From Gemmatimonadota bacterium (lineage in GTDB: Bacteria > Gemmatimonadota > Gemmatimonadetes > Longimicrobiales > Gaopeijiaceae), in assembly GCA_021295815.1 (NCBI GenBank), contig JAGWBQ010000018.1:1-56238 (forward strand): a stretch of DNA of 56,238 nt, in the 5' to 3' direction. A program made the translations under genes and the position numbers. Each line of letters starts with the position of its first letter. Within the stretch, counting starts at the first letter, position 1. The notes below the pieces were generated by a model. That model was not told the origin of the DNA. It did no database searches and was given only the letters and a program-made list of their open reading frames with translations. Positions 1 through 7,788 of this stretch are shown piece by piece.

Positions 1-505
1 TGCCGGTGGAGAGAGCCCATTTGCGCAGGAGCAGGTGCCCGAAGTTGAAGACGACGAGGAAAATCGCCAGGGTAGCCGCCGAAGCCGTGCCCGCGAACCA
101 GAGGAAGAGGGCCAGCACCGACGAAAGAGGCAGGAGCGCACCCCAGATCAAGGCGTCGCCGAGCCCTCCGAGAGCCGACCCACCTGCTTGCTTGAGTCTC
201 TCGATCTCATCAGGGTCGGTTCCCTCGCACTCAAGTCGGGCGGTCGCGCCGAGCAGGAGCGGGGAGAAATACGGGTGGGTGTTGAAATAGCCGGAGGAGC
301 GCAAGGTCGCACGTTCTAGGGCGTTGCGATCTCCTGCGTGAAGCTTCTTCAGGACGGGTAGAAGCGCGAACGCGAAGCCGGTGCCCAGGAGGGTGCGGAA
401 ATTCCAGGAACCCTGCACAAGGAAGGATCGCATGAGGACGGAGAACCTCGTCCGGCGATCAAGCCCGAGAGGGCGGAGATCGGGACCCAGGTGGCGGTCG
501 CTCAC
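1..505 (-). CDS. PTS mannose/fructose/sorbose-family EIID component (3' end cut by window edge)
   Basis: Membrane subunit of a mannose-family phosphotransferase permease, which pairs with EIIC to carry sugar across the inner membrane. The visible 168 residues include the EIID N-terminal signature RSFLVQGSWNFRTLLGTGFA, then a soluble stretch with FNTHPYFSPLLLGA, and hydrophobic segments near the cut end. The start is GTG at 505, which overlaps the stop of the EIIC gene as GTGA, showing translational coupling. The remaining C-terminal part lies beyond position 1. The family assignment is firm from the motif and from gene order; the transported sugar cannot be told. Confidence 0.9.
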   Translation of the reverse strand, partial: MSDRHLGPDLRPLGLDRRTRFSVLMRSFLVQGSWNFRTLLGTGFAFALLPVLKKLHAGDRNALERATLRSSGYFNTHPYFSPLLLGATARLECEGTDPDEIERLKQAGGSALGGLGDALIWGALLPLSSVLALFLWFAGTASAATLAIFLVVFNFGHLLLRKWALSTG

Positions 506-1167
506 AGGACCGTCGTCCCCAGGGCGGCCGCGACAACTCCCGCCACCACCAGGAGCATTGCGCGCCGACCCTCGAAGAAATCTGCGGCGAGAATGCCGAG
601 CGAGACCGCTCCCGCAGCGACGATCAGCGTGATCGTGAGCCGATCGGCCAGCGGCCACGCCGCTTCGATTCGTCTCACCGTCGCCGTCCCCAGGATTGCT
701 CCGGTGGCGGTCACCACGGCGCCGCGCGCGAAATCGAGAGTGATGGAAAAGAGATGGATGCGGGCGAGCCGGCCGGGGCTGACCCGCCCGCGCGTCCGCG
801 TCCTCAGCTCGGGGACCAGCCTCGAGTTGACGGAGCGAAGCCATTGCACGGATTCCTCGCCCAGCCGTCCCCAGCCCAGCCCGAACGCTATGGCGAAGGG
901 GAAGGAGCCGACCTCGTTCCCGGCTGCAGCACAGGCCACGGCTACCAGCGTGCCTGCGGTGGTGTCGGGGAGTTGCGTCACGCCGCTGGGAAGCGTGGCG
1001 AGCGCGAAGAGCTCCAAGGTCGCGCCCACGGCCACGCCGATCATCGGGACCCCGAGAGCCCAACCGGCCACGGCTCCGGACACGAGGGGGCGCGAGATCA
1101 TGAACTGGCCCACCGAGGTAGAGTCGATGGCCAGCAGGCCCCCGAGCAGGGGCAGGATCGGCGACAC
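502..1167 (-). CDS. PTS mannose/fructose/sorbose-family EIIC component
   Basis: Inner-membrane channel subunit of the mannose-family PTS, 221 residues. It opens with the typical EIIC segment in which ALLAIDSTSVGQFMISRP-like residues precede a Gly-rich helix, and contains several hydrophobic segments separated by a basic loop (residues about 118-130, RTRTRGR). It is shorter than E. coli ManY (about 266 residues), so it is a compact form or the start lies elsewhere; the start used is GTG at 1167. It sits between EIIB and EIID. An intergenic repeat of about 150 bp separates it from EIIB, which breaks the otherwise tight packing of this cluster. Confidence 0.85.
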   Translation of the reverse strand: MSPILPLLGGLLAIDSTSVGQFMISRPLVSGAVAGWALGVPMIGVAVGATLELFALATLPSGVTQLPDTTAGTLVAVACAAAGNEVGSFPFAIAFGLGWGRLGEESVQWLRSVNSRLVPELRTRTRGRVSPGRLARIHLFSITLDFARGAVVTATGAILGTATVRRIEAAWPLADRLTITLIVAAGAVSLGILAADFFEGRRAMLLVVAGVVAAALGTTVL

Positions 1168-1196
1168 CGTCAGGGCTGCCGGCAGCCCGCGGCGCA

Positions 1197-1350
1197 GCTC
1201 GCACGAGCGCCGAGAGGGGCGAAGCGCCGCGCCGGCAAGGCGCGATGAGGGGCGAATAGCACCGCTCTTCGCCCGAAGAGCAACACGGAGAGCAGCGTCC
1301 GGCGCGGATGCGGCGCAGCTCGAACGCCGTGGGAGGCTTTGTTCACGGGC
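1197..1350. repeat. Interspersed intergenic repeat, copy A
   Basis: This stretch between EIIB and EIIC aligns over its whole length with 3158-3310 between ribH and nusB. The two copies share many identical blocks, for example CGCGCCGGCAAGGCGCGATG, TTCGCCCGAAGA, TCCGGCGCGGA and CACGGGC, with small gaps between them. A hairpin CGCGCC-GGCAA-GGCGCG is conserved in both. This copy also has a second short palindrome, GCTCTTC-GCCC-GAAGAGC. Neither copy holds a convincing gene. It is probably a chromosomal REP/BIME-like repeat or a mobile miniature element remnant; which one cannot be told from two copies. Confidence 0.75.
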
Positions 1351-1353
1351 TGC

Positions 1354-1827
1354 CTAAGACAGTAGGGCCGCGAGGCCGACCGGTGCGCTCTCCGGAAGAT
1401 CTCTGGCCTCAACGCGGACGGACGAATTCTCGAGTTCGAGCAGACAGGCCGCCTCGCTCTTGGAGAGGTGTACGTAGCTCAGCCGCCGGTTCCTCCCCGG
1501 GCGGTGGTAGAGTCCGCCAAGGTTGACCTCGCATCCGCTCAGCACGCCGTCTCGAGCGACTTCGCGCATGGAGGCGACGTCCCGGGTGAGCAGCGCCGTA
1601 CGGGTCCGGTCTTCGCGCCAGCCTTCGAGCTGCTCGCGCGTTCGCGACACGGTCGAGAACACGACCTCGACCCCGCCCGCGCCGAGGCGGTAGATGTCCT
1701 GCTCCCAGTCCGAGACCGCCAGTTCGTCGTCCGCGACGACGTAGCGGTCGATCCTGAGCCTGGTGCCCCAACCGAGCACTACCTGTCCGTGGATCAGACG
1801 CTCGTCGACGCGTATGAGGACGATCAA
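1354..1827 (-). CDS. PTS mannose/fructose/sorbose-family EIIB component
   Basis: Cytoplasmic phosphocarrier of the mannose-type PTS, 157 residues, close to the usual EIIB length. It carries the family signature RVDERLIHGQV near the N-terminus. The histidine in it, about residue 14, is the expected phosphorylation site that receives phosphate from EIIA and gives it to the sugar held by EIIC/EIID. The start is TTG at 1827, one base after the EIIA stop. The C-terminus has the usual hydrophobic-strand plus acidic pattern of the fold. Its place between EIIA and EIIC fits a standard man-type operon. Confidence 0.92.
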   Translation of the reverse strand: MIVLIRVDERLIHGQVVLGWGTRLRIDRYVVADDELAVSDWEQDIYRLGAGGVEVVFSTVSRTREQLEGWREDRTRTALLTRDVASMREVARDGVLSGCEVNLGGLYHRPGRNRRLSYVHLSKSEAACLLELENSSVRVEARDLPESAPVGLAALLS

Positions 1828-1828
1828 G

Positions 1829-2317
1829 TCAGTCCCCCGCTCCGAAGGAGATCGCGTCCCGTCCGCATTCCACCATCTTCCGCGCTATCTCCCCGGGGCG
1901 GTCGCGTTCGGCGTAGACGAAGGTCAGGAGCATGGGAAGGTTGACTCCTCCCACCGCCACCCGCGCTCTGTTGTCGCGGCAGCAGGCGTGCGCGGCGAAG
2001 CCGCAGCTTCCCGTTCCCAGGTCGGAGAAGACAAGCGTGGGATGACCGGCCGCCATCTCCTCGATCCGATCGCAGAGCTCCTCAGGTGAGAGTCCCTCGT
2101 TCGACAAGGGTCGGAGAATCTCGGCGCCGCCGCCGGCGATGCGTTTGACCGCAGACACCAGTCCATGCGCCAGCCTCCCGTGCGCGACCACTATCCCTAT
2201 GACCCGACGGTCTTCCGAAGCGACTTCGACCTGCGCCGGGCCGGCCGTGCGCGTTTCGAGCGCTTGGGTGTCGGGTTCTCTCCGAGAGAGGTCGCCCTCT
2301 CCACAGACGTCCGTCAC
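1829..2317 (-). CDS. PTS mannose-family EIIA component
   Basis: Soluble phosphoryl carrier with the EIIA-Man fold. The sequence IGIVVAHGRLAHGL holds the expected active-site histidine (about residue 46 with the start used), followed by VFSDLGTGSCG and VGGVNLPML, which are characteristic of the family. No ATG, GTG or TTG lies directly before the conserved IGIVVAHG, where the family normally begins. The nearest in-frame choice is GTG at 2317, directly after the hpf stop, which gives about 40 extra N-terminal residues. A rare ATA start at the conserved block is possible but there is no strong ribosome-binding site. The gene is downstream of hpf and upstream of EIIB. Confidence 0.85.
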   Translation of the reverse strand: MTDVCGEGDLSRREPDTQALETRTAGPAQVEVASEDRRVIGIVVAHGRLAHGLVSAVKRIAGGGAEILRPLSNEGLSPEELCDRIEEMAAGHPTLVFSDLGTGSCGFAAHACCRDNRARVAVGGVNLPMLLTFVYAERDRPGEIARKMVECGRDAISFGAGD

Positions 2318-2318
2318 C

Positions 2319-2645
2319 CTATCCGGCGTCCGGAAGTGCGCTCGGCTTCTGGGCCTGATGGTCGCGGTCACGGTCGCGAAGTCTGCGCAACTTTCTCGAG
2401 AGGTGGCCGACCACTTGATCCAGGGCCGTGCGGAAGTCGTGAGCCTCTCCTCTCGCCACGACGCTCGGGCCTCCCTCGATCCGCATCACCACCTCCACCT
2501 CGCGAGTGCGTTTCTCCTCCGAGAAGATCACATCGGCCGATCTGGCCCGCACATGGAATTTCGAGAGTCTGCCGACCTGACGTTCCGCCATGCGCTGGAC
2601 ATATTGCGCGACGCGGCAGTTACGGGCGCTGATGCTGACTTTCAC
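2319..2645 (-). CDS. hpf: Ribosome hibernation promoting factor HPF/RaiA (short form)
   Basis: Binds the ribosome decoding region in stationary phase and inactivates or dimerises ribosomes. The 108 residues show the beta-alpha-beta-beta-beta-alpha pattern of the family: MKVSISARNCRV, then DVIFSEEKRTREVEVVM and a C-terminal basic helix HLSRKLRRLRDRDRDH. The C-terminal dimerisation domain of long HPF is missing, so this is the short type. The start is GTG at 2645, with a strong GGAGGTGAG ribosome-binding site just upstream. An hpf gene next to PTS genes is a known arrangement (for example near rpoN in Proteobacteria); no hprK kinase is seen here. Confidence 0.9.
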   Translation of the reverse strand: MKVSISARNCRVAQYVQRMAERQVGRLSKFHVRARSADVIFSEEKRTREVEVVMRIEGGPSVVARGEAHDFRTALDQVVGHLSRKLRRLRDRDRDHQAQKPSALPDAG

Positions 2646-2698
2646 TCCTCACCTCCATTGGTTCGGGATGTTCCTGAGTCGATGCCAAGGTTACGCCA

Positions 2699-3130
2699 TT
2701 ACCCACTTCGGCGGTAGATGCCGTCAAGGACGCCGTTGACGAATCCTGGGGAATCGCCGCCGCCGTAGCTGTCCGCGATTCTCACCGCCTCCTGGATCGC
2801 GACCTTCGCATGCACGTCGTCGACGTAGAGTATCTCGACGCTGGCGATCCGGATGATCGCCCGATCGATGCGAGAGATTCGGGAGAGCTTCCAGTTTTCC
2901 AGATTGCCCGAGATTCGGGCGTCGATCTCTTCGAGCCTGAGGTGCAGAAGTTCAAGCAGTTCAACGACATAGCTCAATCTGGCTGGAGAGATGTGCCGTG
3001 TGGCCGCGACCTCGGCAAGCGCATCGAGGACGGTTCCCCGTGGAAGTGCGGTTTCCCAGTGGTAGTGGACCTGCACGGCCCACGCTCGGGCCCGCGTCCG
3101 GTCGAGGAAGGGGCGCGCGGCACGCTTCAC
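2699..3130 (-). CDS. nusB: Transcription antitermination factor NusB
   Basis: NusB binds boxA RNA with NusE (S10) and supports rRNA antitermination. At 143 residues it has the normal length. It shows RTRARAWAVQVHYHWE at the N-terminus and the family signature around residues 85-120: LSRISRIDRAIIRIASVEIL, followed by VAIQEAVRIADSYGGGDSPGFVNGVLDGI. The start is GTG at 3130, with a weak AGGCGG upstream. It follows ribH, which is a common bacterial linkage. It is separated from ribH by the second copy of the intergenic repeat, so repeat RNA lies in its 5' leader. Confidence 0.95.
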   Translation of the reverse strand: MKRAARPFLDRTRARAWAVQVHYHWETALPRGTVLDALAEVAATRHISPARLSYVVELLELLHLRLEEIDARISGNLENWKLSRISRIDRAIIRIASVEILYVDDVHAKVAIQEAVRIADSYGGGDSPGFVNGVLDGIYRRSG

Positions 3131-3157
3131 ACCGTCCGCCTGCCAGCCCACGGACGA

Positions 3158-3310
3158 TCTTGCGCGAGCGCCGAGAGCGGGTAGCGTCGCGCCGGCAAGG
3201 CGCGATGAAGGGTGAACCACGCCGCTGTTCGCCCGAAGACCGAAACGGAGCGCAGCGGTCCGGCGCGGACGCCGCGATCTTCGAATGCCGTGAGATATAT
3301 GTCCACGGGC
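3158..3310. repeat. Interspersed intergenic repeat, copy B
   Basis: Second copy of the element described at 1197-1350, in the same orientation, filling the ribH-nusB gap. The conserved hairpin TCGCGCC-GGCAA-GGCGCGA is intact (7 bp). The block TTCGCCCGAAGAC is kept, but the longer GCTCTTC/GAAGAGC palindrome of copy A is damaged. The copies differ by many substitutions and a few single-base gaps, so the duplication is not recent. If transcribed with the rib-nusB operon, the hairpin would lie in the leader of nusB. Confidence 0.75.
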
Positions 3311-3312
3311 CG

Positions 3313-3798
3313 CTAACCGCCGATCCGCCCGAAAACGGCGATCATCTCGGCGGCGGCGGCGGCGGCTTCGCGGCCCTTGTTTTTCCCGTCGTCTCCGGAA
3401 CGGGCCAGAGCCTGCTCCATCGTGTCTGCGGTAAGCACGCCGAAGGTGACCGGAATCGGGGCAGCGTCGGCCAGGGCTCCCAACCCGAGCGCGGCGCGGC
3501 CGCACACGTAGTCGAAGTGCTGAGTTTCGCCCCTGACCACGCAGCCGAGCGCGATGACGGCGTCCGCCTCGGCCGCCGACACCACCCGAGCGCAGGCCTG
3601 CGGCAGCTCCCAAGCGCCCGGAACGCGATGGACGCGGACGGAATCCGGAGCTGCTCCGAGCTCGTTCAGGCAGCGGAGAGCGCCCGAAAGCAGACCGTCG
3701 GTCACCTCCGAATTGAAGCGAGCACAGACGATGGTGAAACGGCGCCCTGAGAGGTCCGCGTCCCCGAAGGCCGCAGGCTTCGGCCGTGCATCGCTCAC
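3313..3798 (-). CDS. ribH: 6,7-dimethyl-8-ribityllumazine synthase
   Basis: Condenses 5-amino-6-ribitylaminouracil with 3,4-dihydroxy-2-butanone 4-phosphate, the second-to-last step of riboflavin synthesis. The 161 residues contain the family motifs in order: RFNSEVTDGLLSGAL (about 27-41), VPGAWELP (59-66), VIALGCVVRGETQHFDYVC (81-99, including the catalytic histidine) and PVTFGVLTADTMEQALARSG (116-135). The start is GTG at 3798, overlapping the ribBA stop as GTGA. It is the last riboflavin gene of the ribD-ribE-ribBA-ribH run. Confidence 0.96.
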   Translation of the reverse strand: MSDARPKPAAFGDADLSGRRFTIVCARFNSEVTDGLLSGALRCLNELGAAPDSVRVHRVPGAWELPQACARVVSAAEADAVIALGCVVRGETQHFDYVCGRAALGLGALADAAPIPVTFGVLTADTMEQALARSGDDGKNKGREAAAAAAEMIAVFGRIGG

Positions 3799-4997
3799 AG
3801 GACGTGCCCAAGCTTGAGCCGCTTGGTTTCGAGATAACGTCGGTTGTGTTCGCCGGGCTCGATCTTGAGAGGCACGCGGTCGGTGATCTCGAGGTTGTAA
3901 CCGTCCAGCCCGACGATCTTGCGCGGATTGTTGGTGAGCAGCCGCAGGCGGCGGATTCCCAGATCGAGGAGGATCTGCGCGCCGATTCCGTAATCGCGCA
4001 GGTCGGCCTTGAAACCCAGGTGTCGGTTCGCCTCGACGGTATCGAGTCCGCCGTCCTGGAGGTGGTACGCCTTGACCTTGGCGCTGAGCCCGATGCCCCT
4101 TCCCTCCTGGCGCAGATAGACGACCGCGCCGCACCCCGAATCGGCCACCATCGAGAGCGCGGTGCGCAACTGTTCTCCGCAGTCGCAACGAACGGAGCCG
4201 AAGACGTCGCCGGTGAGGCATTCGGAGTGCATGCGGACAAGCGGTATGCCGTCTTCTCCGGAGAGGTCGCCCTTGATGAGCGCGATGTGCTCGCGTCCGT
4301 CCAGAACGCTGGCGAAGGCCGCTACCCGGAACTCGGCCAGCTTCGTCGGCAGCCTGGCGTCCGCCACCCTCTCCACGATCCGGGTTCTTCGGAGACGGTA
4401 GGCGACGAGTTGAGCGGTCGTTATGAAACGGAGCCCGTGGTCGCTCGCGAACTCGAGGAGGTCGGAGCGCCGGGCCATGGTGCCATCCTCGTTGAGTATC
4501 TCGCAGATGACTCCCAAGGGCGAGAGTCCGGCCGCTTCCGCAAGATCGACCGACGCTTCGGTCTGGCCCACCCTTCTCAGCACTCCTCCCGGCTTCGCGA
4601 CGAGTGGAAAGATGTGCCCGGGGCGGCGCAGGTCTTCAGGACGCGTGGTCTCGTCGGCGAGAAGCTCAATCGTTCGCGCCCGATCCTGCGCGCTGATCCC
4701 GGTCGTTACTCCGAACTTCCGGTGCGCGTCGACCGAGACGGTGAACGCGGTGCGCTGGGGGTCGGTGTTGTTCCTGGCCATGGGCGGGAGGTCGAGCGCC
4801 CTCGCCCTCTCTTCCGTGAGTGCGGCGCAGATGAGGCCTCGGCCGTGGCGGGTCATGAAATTGACCGCCTCCGGTGTGACCTTCTCCGCCGCCATGACCA
4901 GGTCGCCTTCGTTTTCACGGTCTTCGTCGTCCGCGACGATCACCATGCGACCGGCGGCGATGTCGTCGATGGCGTCCCGCACCGAATCGAACTTCAT
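3795..4997 (-). CDS. ribBA: Bifunctional 3,4-dihydroxy-2-butanone-4-phosphate synthase / GTP cyclohydrolase II
   Basis: Makes both precursors that enter riboflavin synthesis. The N-terminal half (about residues 1-200) is the RibB domain, with DDEDRENEGDLVMAAEKV and the MTRHGRGLIC block. The C-terminal half (about 205-400) is the RibA domain, with the zinc-binding cysteines in CLTGDVFGSVRCDCG, then LRQEGRGIGL and DLGIRRLRLLTNNPRK. The length of 400 residues is normal for the fused enzyme. The ATG at 4997 overlaps the ribE stop (ATGA), and its own stop overlaps the ribH start. Confidence 0.97.
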   Translation of the reverse strand: MKFDSVRDAIDDIAAGRMVIVADDEDRENEGDLVMAAEKVTPEAVNFMTRHGRGLICAALTEERARALDLPPMARNNTDPQRTAFTVSVDAHRKFGVTTGISAQDRARTIELLADETTRPEDLRRPGHIFPLVAKPGGVLRRVGQTEASVDLAEAAGLSPLGVICEILNEDGTMARRSDLLEFASDHGLRFITTAQLVAYRLRRTRIVERVADARLPTKLAEFRVAAFASVLDGREHIALIKGDLSGEDGIPLVRMHSECLTGDVFGSVRCDCGEQLRTALSMVADSGCGAVVYLRQEGRGIGLSAKVKAYHLQDGGLDTVEANRHLGFKADLRDYGIGAQILLDLGIRRLRLLTNNPRKIVGLDGYNLEITDRVPLKIEPGEHNRRYLETKRLKLGHVL

Positions 4998-5590
4998 CGG
5001 AGCGCGCCGGCGCGGGCCACGTACTTGGCCAGGATATCCCCTTCCACGTTGACGGGATCTCCCGCCCGCAGCTTCCCGAGATTGGTGTGTTTCAGCGTGT
5101 GCGAGATCAGGCCGACCGCCACCTGTCGCTCCGATCCTAGTCTGGCGACGGTCAGGCTGACTCCGTTGAGGGCGATCGAGCCTTGGGCCACGGAGAGCGC
5201 GTGCACCTTCTCGGGTACTTGGACCCGCAGCTCGGCTCCCTGCTCGCGCTCCTCGAGGGAGAGCGTGCGACCGACCCCGTCGACATGGCCTTGGACGAAA
5301 TGGCCCTGGAATCTGCCGGAGGCGGGAAGCGCGAGCTCGAGGTTGACCGAGCGGCCCGGTCGATATTCGCTCGCAAGGGTCCGGGAGAGCGTCTCGGGTA
5401 TGAGTTCGAACGAGAAGGTGCGCCGGTCCGATCCCGTGTTGGTGACGCAGGCGCCGTCGACCGCGACCGAGTCTCCGGCTCCGATCTGGGGGGCGATCTC
5501 CGGAGCCCGCACTCGACACCTGGTCATGCCGCCGCCGAGCGGTTCGAGCTGAACCACCTCTCCTACGGCTTCGACGATGCCTGTGAACAC
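4994..5590 (-). CDS. ribE: Riboflavin synthase alpha chain
   Basis: Dismutates two lumazine molecules into riboflavin. At 198 residues it has the expected length, with two homologous lumazine-binding repeats. The first opens MFTGIVEAVGEV and contains SVAVDGACVT; the second contains GHFVQGHVDGVG and SIALNGVSLTV. The start is ATG at 5590, inside the last codons of ribD (28-nt overlap), so the two are translationally coupled. In E. coli numbering this gene is ribC; ribE is the common name in other bacteria. Confidence 0.96.
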   Translation of the reverse strand: MFTGIVEAVGEVVQLEPLGGGMTRCRVRAPEIAPQIGAGDSVAVDGACVTNTGSDRRTFSFELIPETLSRTLASEYRPGRSVNLELALPASGRFQGHFVQGHVDGVGRTLSLEEREQGAELRVQVPEKVHALSVAQGSIALNGVSLTVARLGSERQVAVGLISHTLKHTNLGKLRAGDPVNVEGDILAKYVARAGALR

Positions 5591-6786
5591 TCTAGATCCT
5601 CCCTGGTTGTCTCGAAGACCTGGAGCAGGTCCTCGCCAAGCCGGCGCGGCGCCGCGACCGGACGCCAGACGCTCGCGCCCGCCATGGGGAATGCCCGTTC
5701 TCCATCGGGAAACGCCGGCACACCCCGGCCGCCAAGTAATTTAGGGGCTGTGAAGAGGTAGACGTGGCTCGCGAGGCCGGTTTCGAGGAACCCGGACGCA
5801 AGCGCTCCGCCGCCTTCGCAGAGAAGCGAGCGCATTCCCAACCGCCAGGTCAGAACGAGCGCCGCTCGCAGATCGACCCGGCCTTCGTCACCGCCGGGAA
5901 CGCGATGAACCCGCACACCGGCGGCTTCCAGTCTCGCCACCCGTTCGGGAGAGGCGCTTCTTGTCGTCAGGACGTGGACCGGCGCCTTGCCGTCGGTCGC
6001 CATCCTGGCGGTCGGAGGGAGCAGGGCTCGGGAGTCGACGACGACGCGGGCGGGCGGCCGGCCCTGCGCAGCCCTGCGCACGGTGAGGCTGGGGTCGTCG
6101 ACCAGCGCGGTTCCGGATCCCACCACTATGGCGTCGAAGCCGCTGCGGAGCCTGTGCGTTTCCACCTGTGCGTCGTCGCCGGTGATGCGGGTCGTCTCGC
6201 CGGGCTTCGCCGCGATGCGCGCGTCCAGACTCATCGCTAGCTTGATCGCCAGATAGGGTGTCTTCGGGTTTCCGGTATCCGAGCCCGACCGGCCCCCCCG
6301 GCGGTGCGGCCCGTGTTCGTGAAAGAAGGCGGGATTGTGGGTCCGGGCCGAACGGGCGCTCCAGACCGGACCTGTGGTCGGAATTCCCCGGGACTCCAGC
6401 CACTGCGCACCTCCCGCCCCCGGACCGGGATCGGCTGCGCCGAAGACCACCCGCTCGATTCCGGCATTGTAGAGGGCCCGGGCGCAGGAGGGTGTCTTGC
6501 CCAGGTGGGCGCAGGGCTCCAGGGTGACGAAGGCGGCGGCGCCGAAGGAGCGGTCGCCCGCCTCAGCCAAAGCGACGATCTCGGCGTGGGACCTTCCGAA
6601 TTCGGCGTGGAATCCCTCCCCGACGACCTCGTCGCCGCGTGCCAGGACGCAGCCGACCATCGGGTTGGGATGGACCCGGCCCCATCCCATGAGCGAGATC
6701 TCCCAGGCGCGGTCCATGTGCGAGCGTTCGGCGGGAGCGACCTCCGGGCCGCACTTCGGCGCTTCCTGATCGGCGGATCCGATCAC
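5563..6786 (-). CDS. ribD: Bifunctional riboflavin deaminase/reductase RibD
   Basis: Converts the pyrimidine product of GTP cyclohydrolase II by deamination and then side-chain reduction. The deaminase domain (about residues 24-150) has HPNPMVGCVLA and the zinc motifs HAE (in GRSHAEIVAL) and PCAHLGKTPSCARAL. The reductase domain (about 178-395) has PYLAIKLAMSLDARIA, TGDDAQVETHRLR and LLCEGGGALASGF. The listed start is GTG at 6786, one base from the stop of the upstream gene; an internal ATG at residue 24 (MDRAWEIS) matches the usual N-terminus and may be the real start. The linker between domains is Arg/Gly-rich. Confidence 0.95.
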   Translation of the reverse strand: MIGSADQEAPKCGPEVAPAERSHMDRAWEISLMGWGRVHPNPMVGCVLARGDEVVGEGFHAEFGRSHAEIVALAEAGDRSFGAAAFVTLEPCAHLGKTPSCARALYNAGIERVVFGAADPGPGAGGAQWLESRGIPTTGPVWSARSARTHNPAFFHEHGPHRRGGRSGSDTGNPKTPYLAIKLAMSLDARIAAKPGETTRITGDDAQVETHRLRSGFDAIVVGSGTALVDDPSLTVRRAAQGRPPARVVVDSRALLPPTARMATDGKAPVHVLTTRSASPERVARLEAAGVRVHRVPGGDEGRVDLRAALVLTWRLGMRSLLCEGGGALASGFLETGLASHVYLFTAPKLLGGRGVPAFPDGERAFPMAGASVWRPVAAPRRLGEDLLQVFETTREDLECSQASSKP

Positions 6787-7788
6787 TCAGATCGTAAGCC
6801 GTATGGCGAGACTGAGAAAGGTCGCCCGGCCTTCGGGAGCCCAGCTCTCCAGCGAGCCCGAGATTTCCTCCATCCCCTCGGCGAGTCCCGCTTCGGCCGA
6901 GAGCTGGATGAAGAGGAAGTTCCAGGAGAGTCCTCCAAAGTAGAGGCGACGATCTCCCGAAATCGAACCCTCCGTCCGGGCGTCGTCGACCCGCATTTCG
7001 AGGTCGGCGTCGTAGAGATCGAGTCCGACTCCGACCACGATCCCGAGAGCGACGAGGTCCTTCCCCATCGTGGCCCTGAGCGCGGTCACCCGCGGGAGAC
7101 TCGAGATCTCGGCCGCGGAGTCGCCGTCGCCGAGACGCACGGTGCGGCTGTACTGCCGTCTGGCGGAGAGGGTGATTCCGGGAACCGTGAAGGACTCTCG
7201 CAGGACGCCGATGCGTGCGCCCAGGCCGAAGCCCGTCACCCAGCCTTCGTAGCCTTTTCCGGTAGGGAAGCGCGTCACCCCCCCCTCCGCGATCAGGTCG
7301 ATCGAGAAGAGTCCCCAAAGGGTGGGAGCGATGCGCAAACCGTCCCACACGCCGCTTGCGATCCCCAAACGAGCGGCGGGGACGATGAACGAGGAGGCCC
7401 GGGTCCCGCCGTCCCGCGCAAGCACGGTTGGAAGGGAGGCCGACGCGGCGCCGGTCCTCAGCCATGCCGCCACCCGGGAAGAGCGGCCGAAGCGCATTCC
7501 CAGAGTTGACGCCGATCCCGGTATCTCGGTGCCGAATCCGCTGAGAAACGTCACCTGGTCGACCGATTCCAGCGCCGCCACCGCAGCTTGGCCGCATCGT
7601 CCCGCAGGGTTGGCGAGCTGAGCGACGCAGCTCTCCACAAGAGGCCTCACACTCTGCGCCGACAGCCTTGCCTGCGATGACGAGGCGCCGAAGAGAGTCG
7701 CGAGCAGCGCGAGGAAGCACGGGCCTTTCGTTATGCATGCACGGCCCGAGACCGCATCGCTCGAGCCGGATCCGCTACAGATACTCAA
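6787..7788 (-). CDS. Hypothetical outer-membrane beta-barrel-like protein
   Basis: No named family recognised. A hydrophobic signal sequence, PCFLALLATLFGASSSQARLSAQ, is followed by alternating polar/apolar strands and short Gly/Asp turns, and the chain ends SLAIRLTI, a strand-like C-terminus typical of outer-membrane barrels. The only standard in-frame start is TTG at 7788, inside the last codons of purM. It puts about 20 extra residues before the signal peptide, so the start is doubtful. The gene sits between purM and ribD, and its stop abuts ribD. A barrel or secreted beta-rich protein is an inference from composition only. Confidence 0.6.
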   Translation of the reverse strand: MSICSGSGSSDAVSGRACITKGPCFLALLATLFGASSSQARLSAQSVRPLVESCVAQLANPAGRCGQAAVAALESVDQVTFLSGFGTEIPGSASTLGMRFGRSSRVAAWLRTGAASASLPTVLARDGGTRASSFIVPAARLGIASGVWDGLRIAPTLWGLFSIDLIAEGGVTRFPTGKGYEGWVTGFGLGARIGVLRESFTVPGITLSARRQYSRTVRLGDGDSAAEISSLPRVTALRATMGKDLVALGIVVGVGLDLYDADLEMRVDDARTEGSISGDRRLYFGGLSWNFLFIQLSAEAGLAEGMEEISGSLESWAPEGRATFLSLAIRLTI

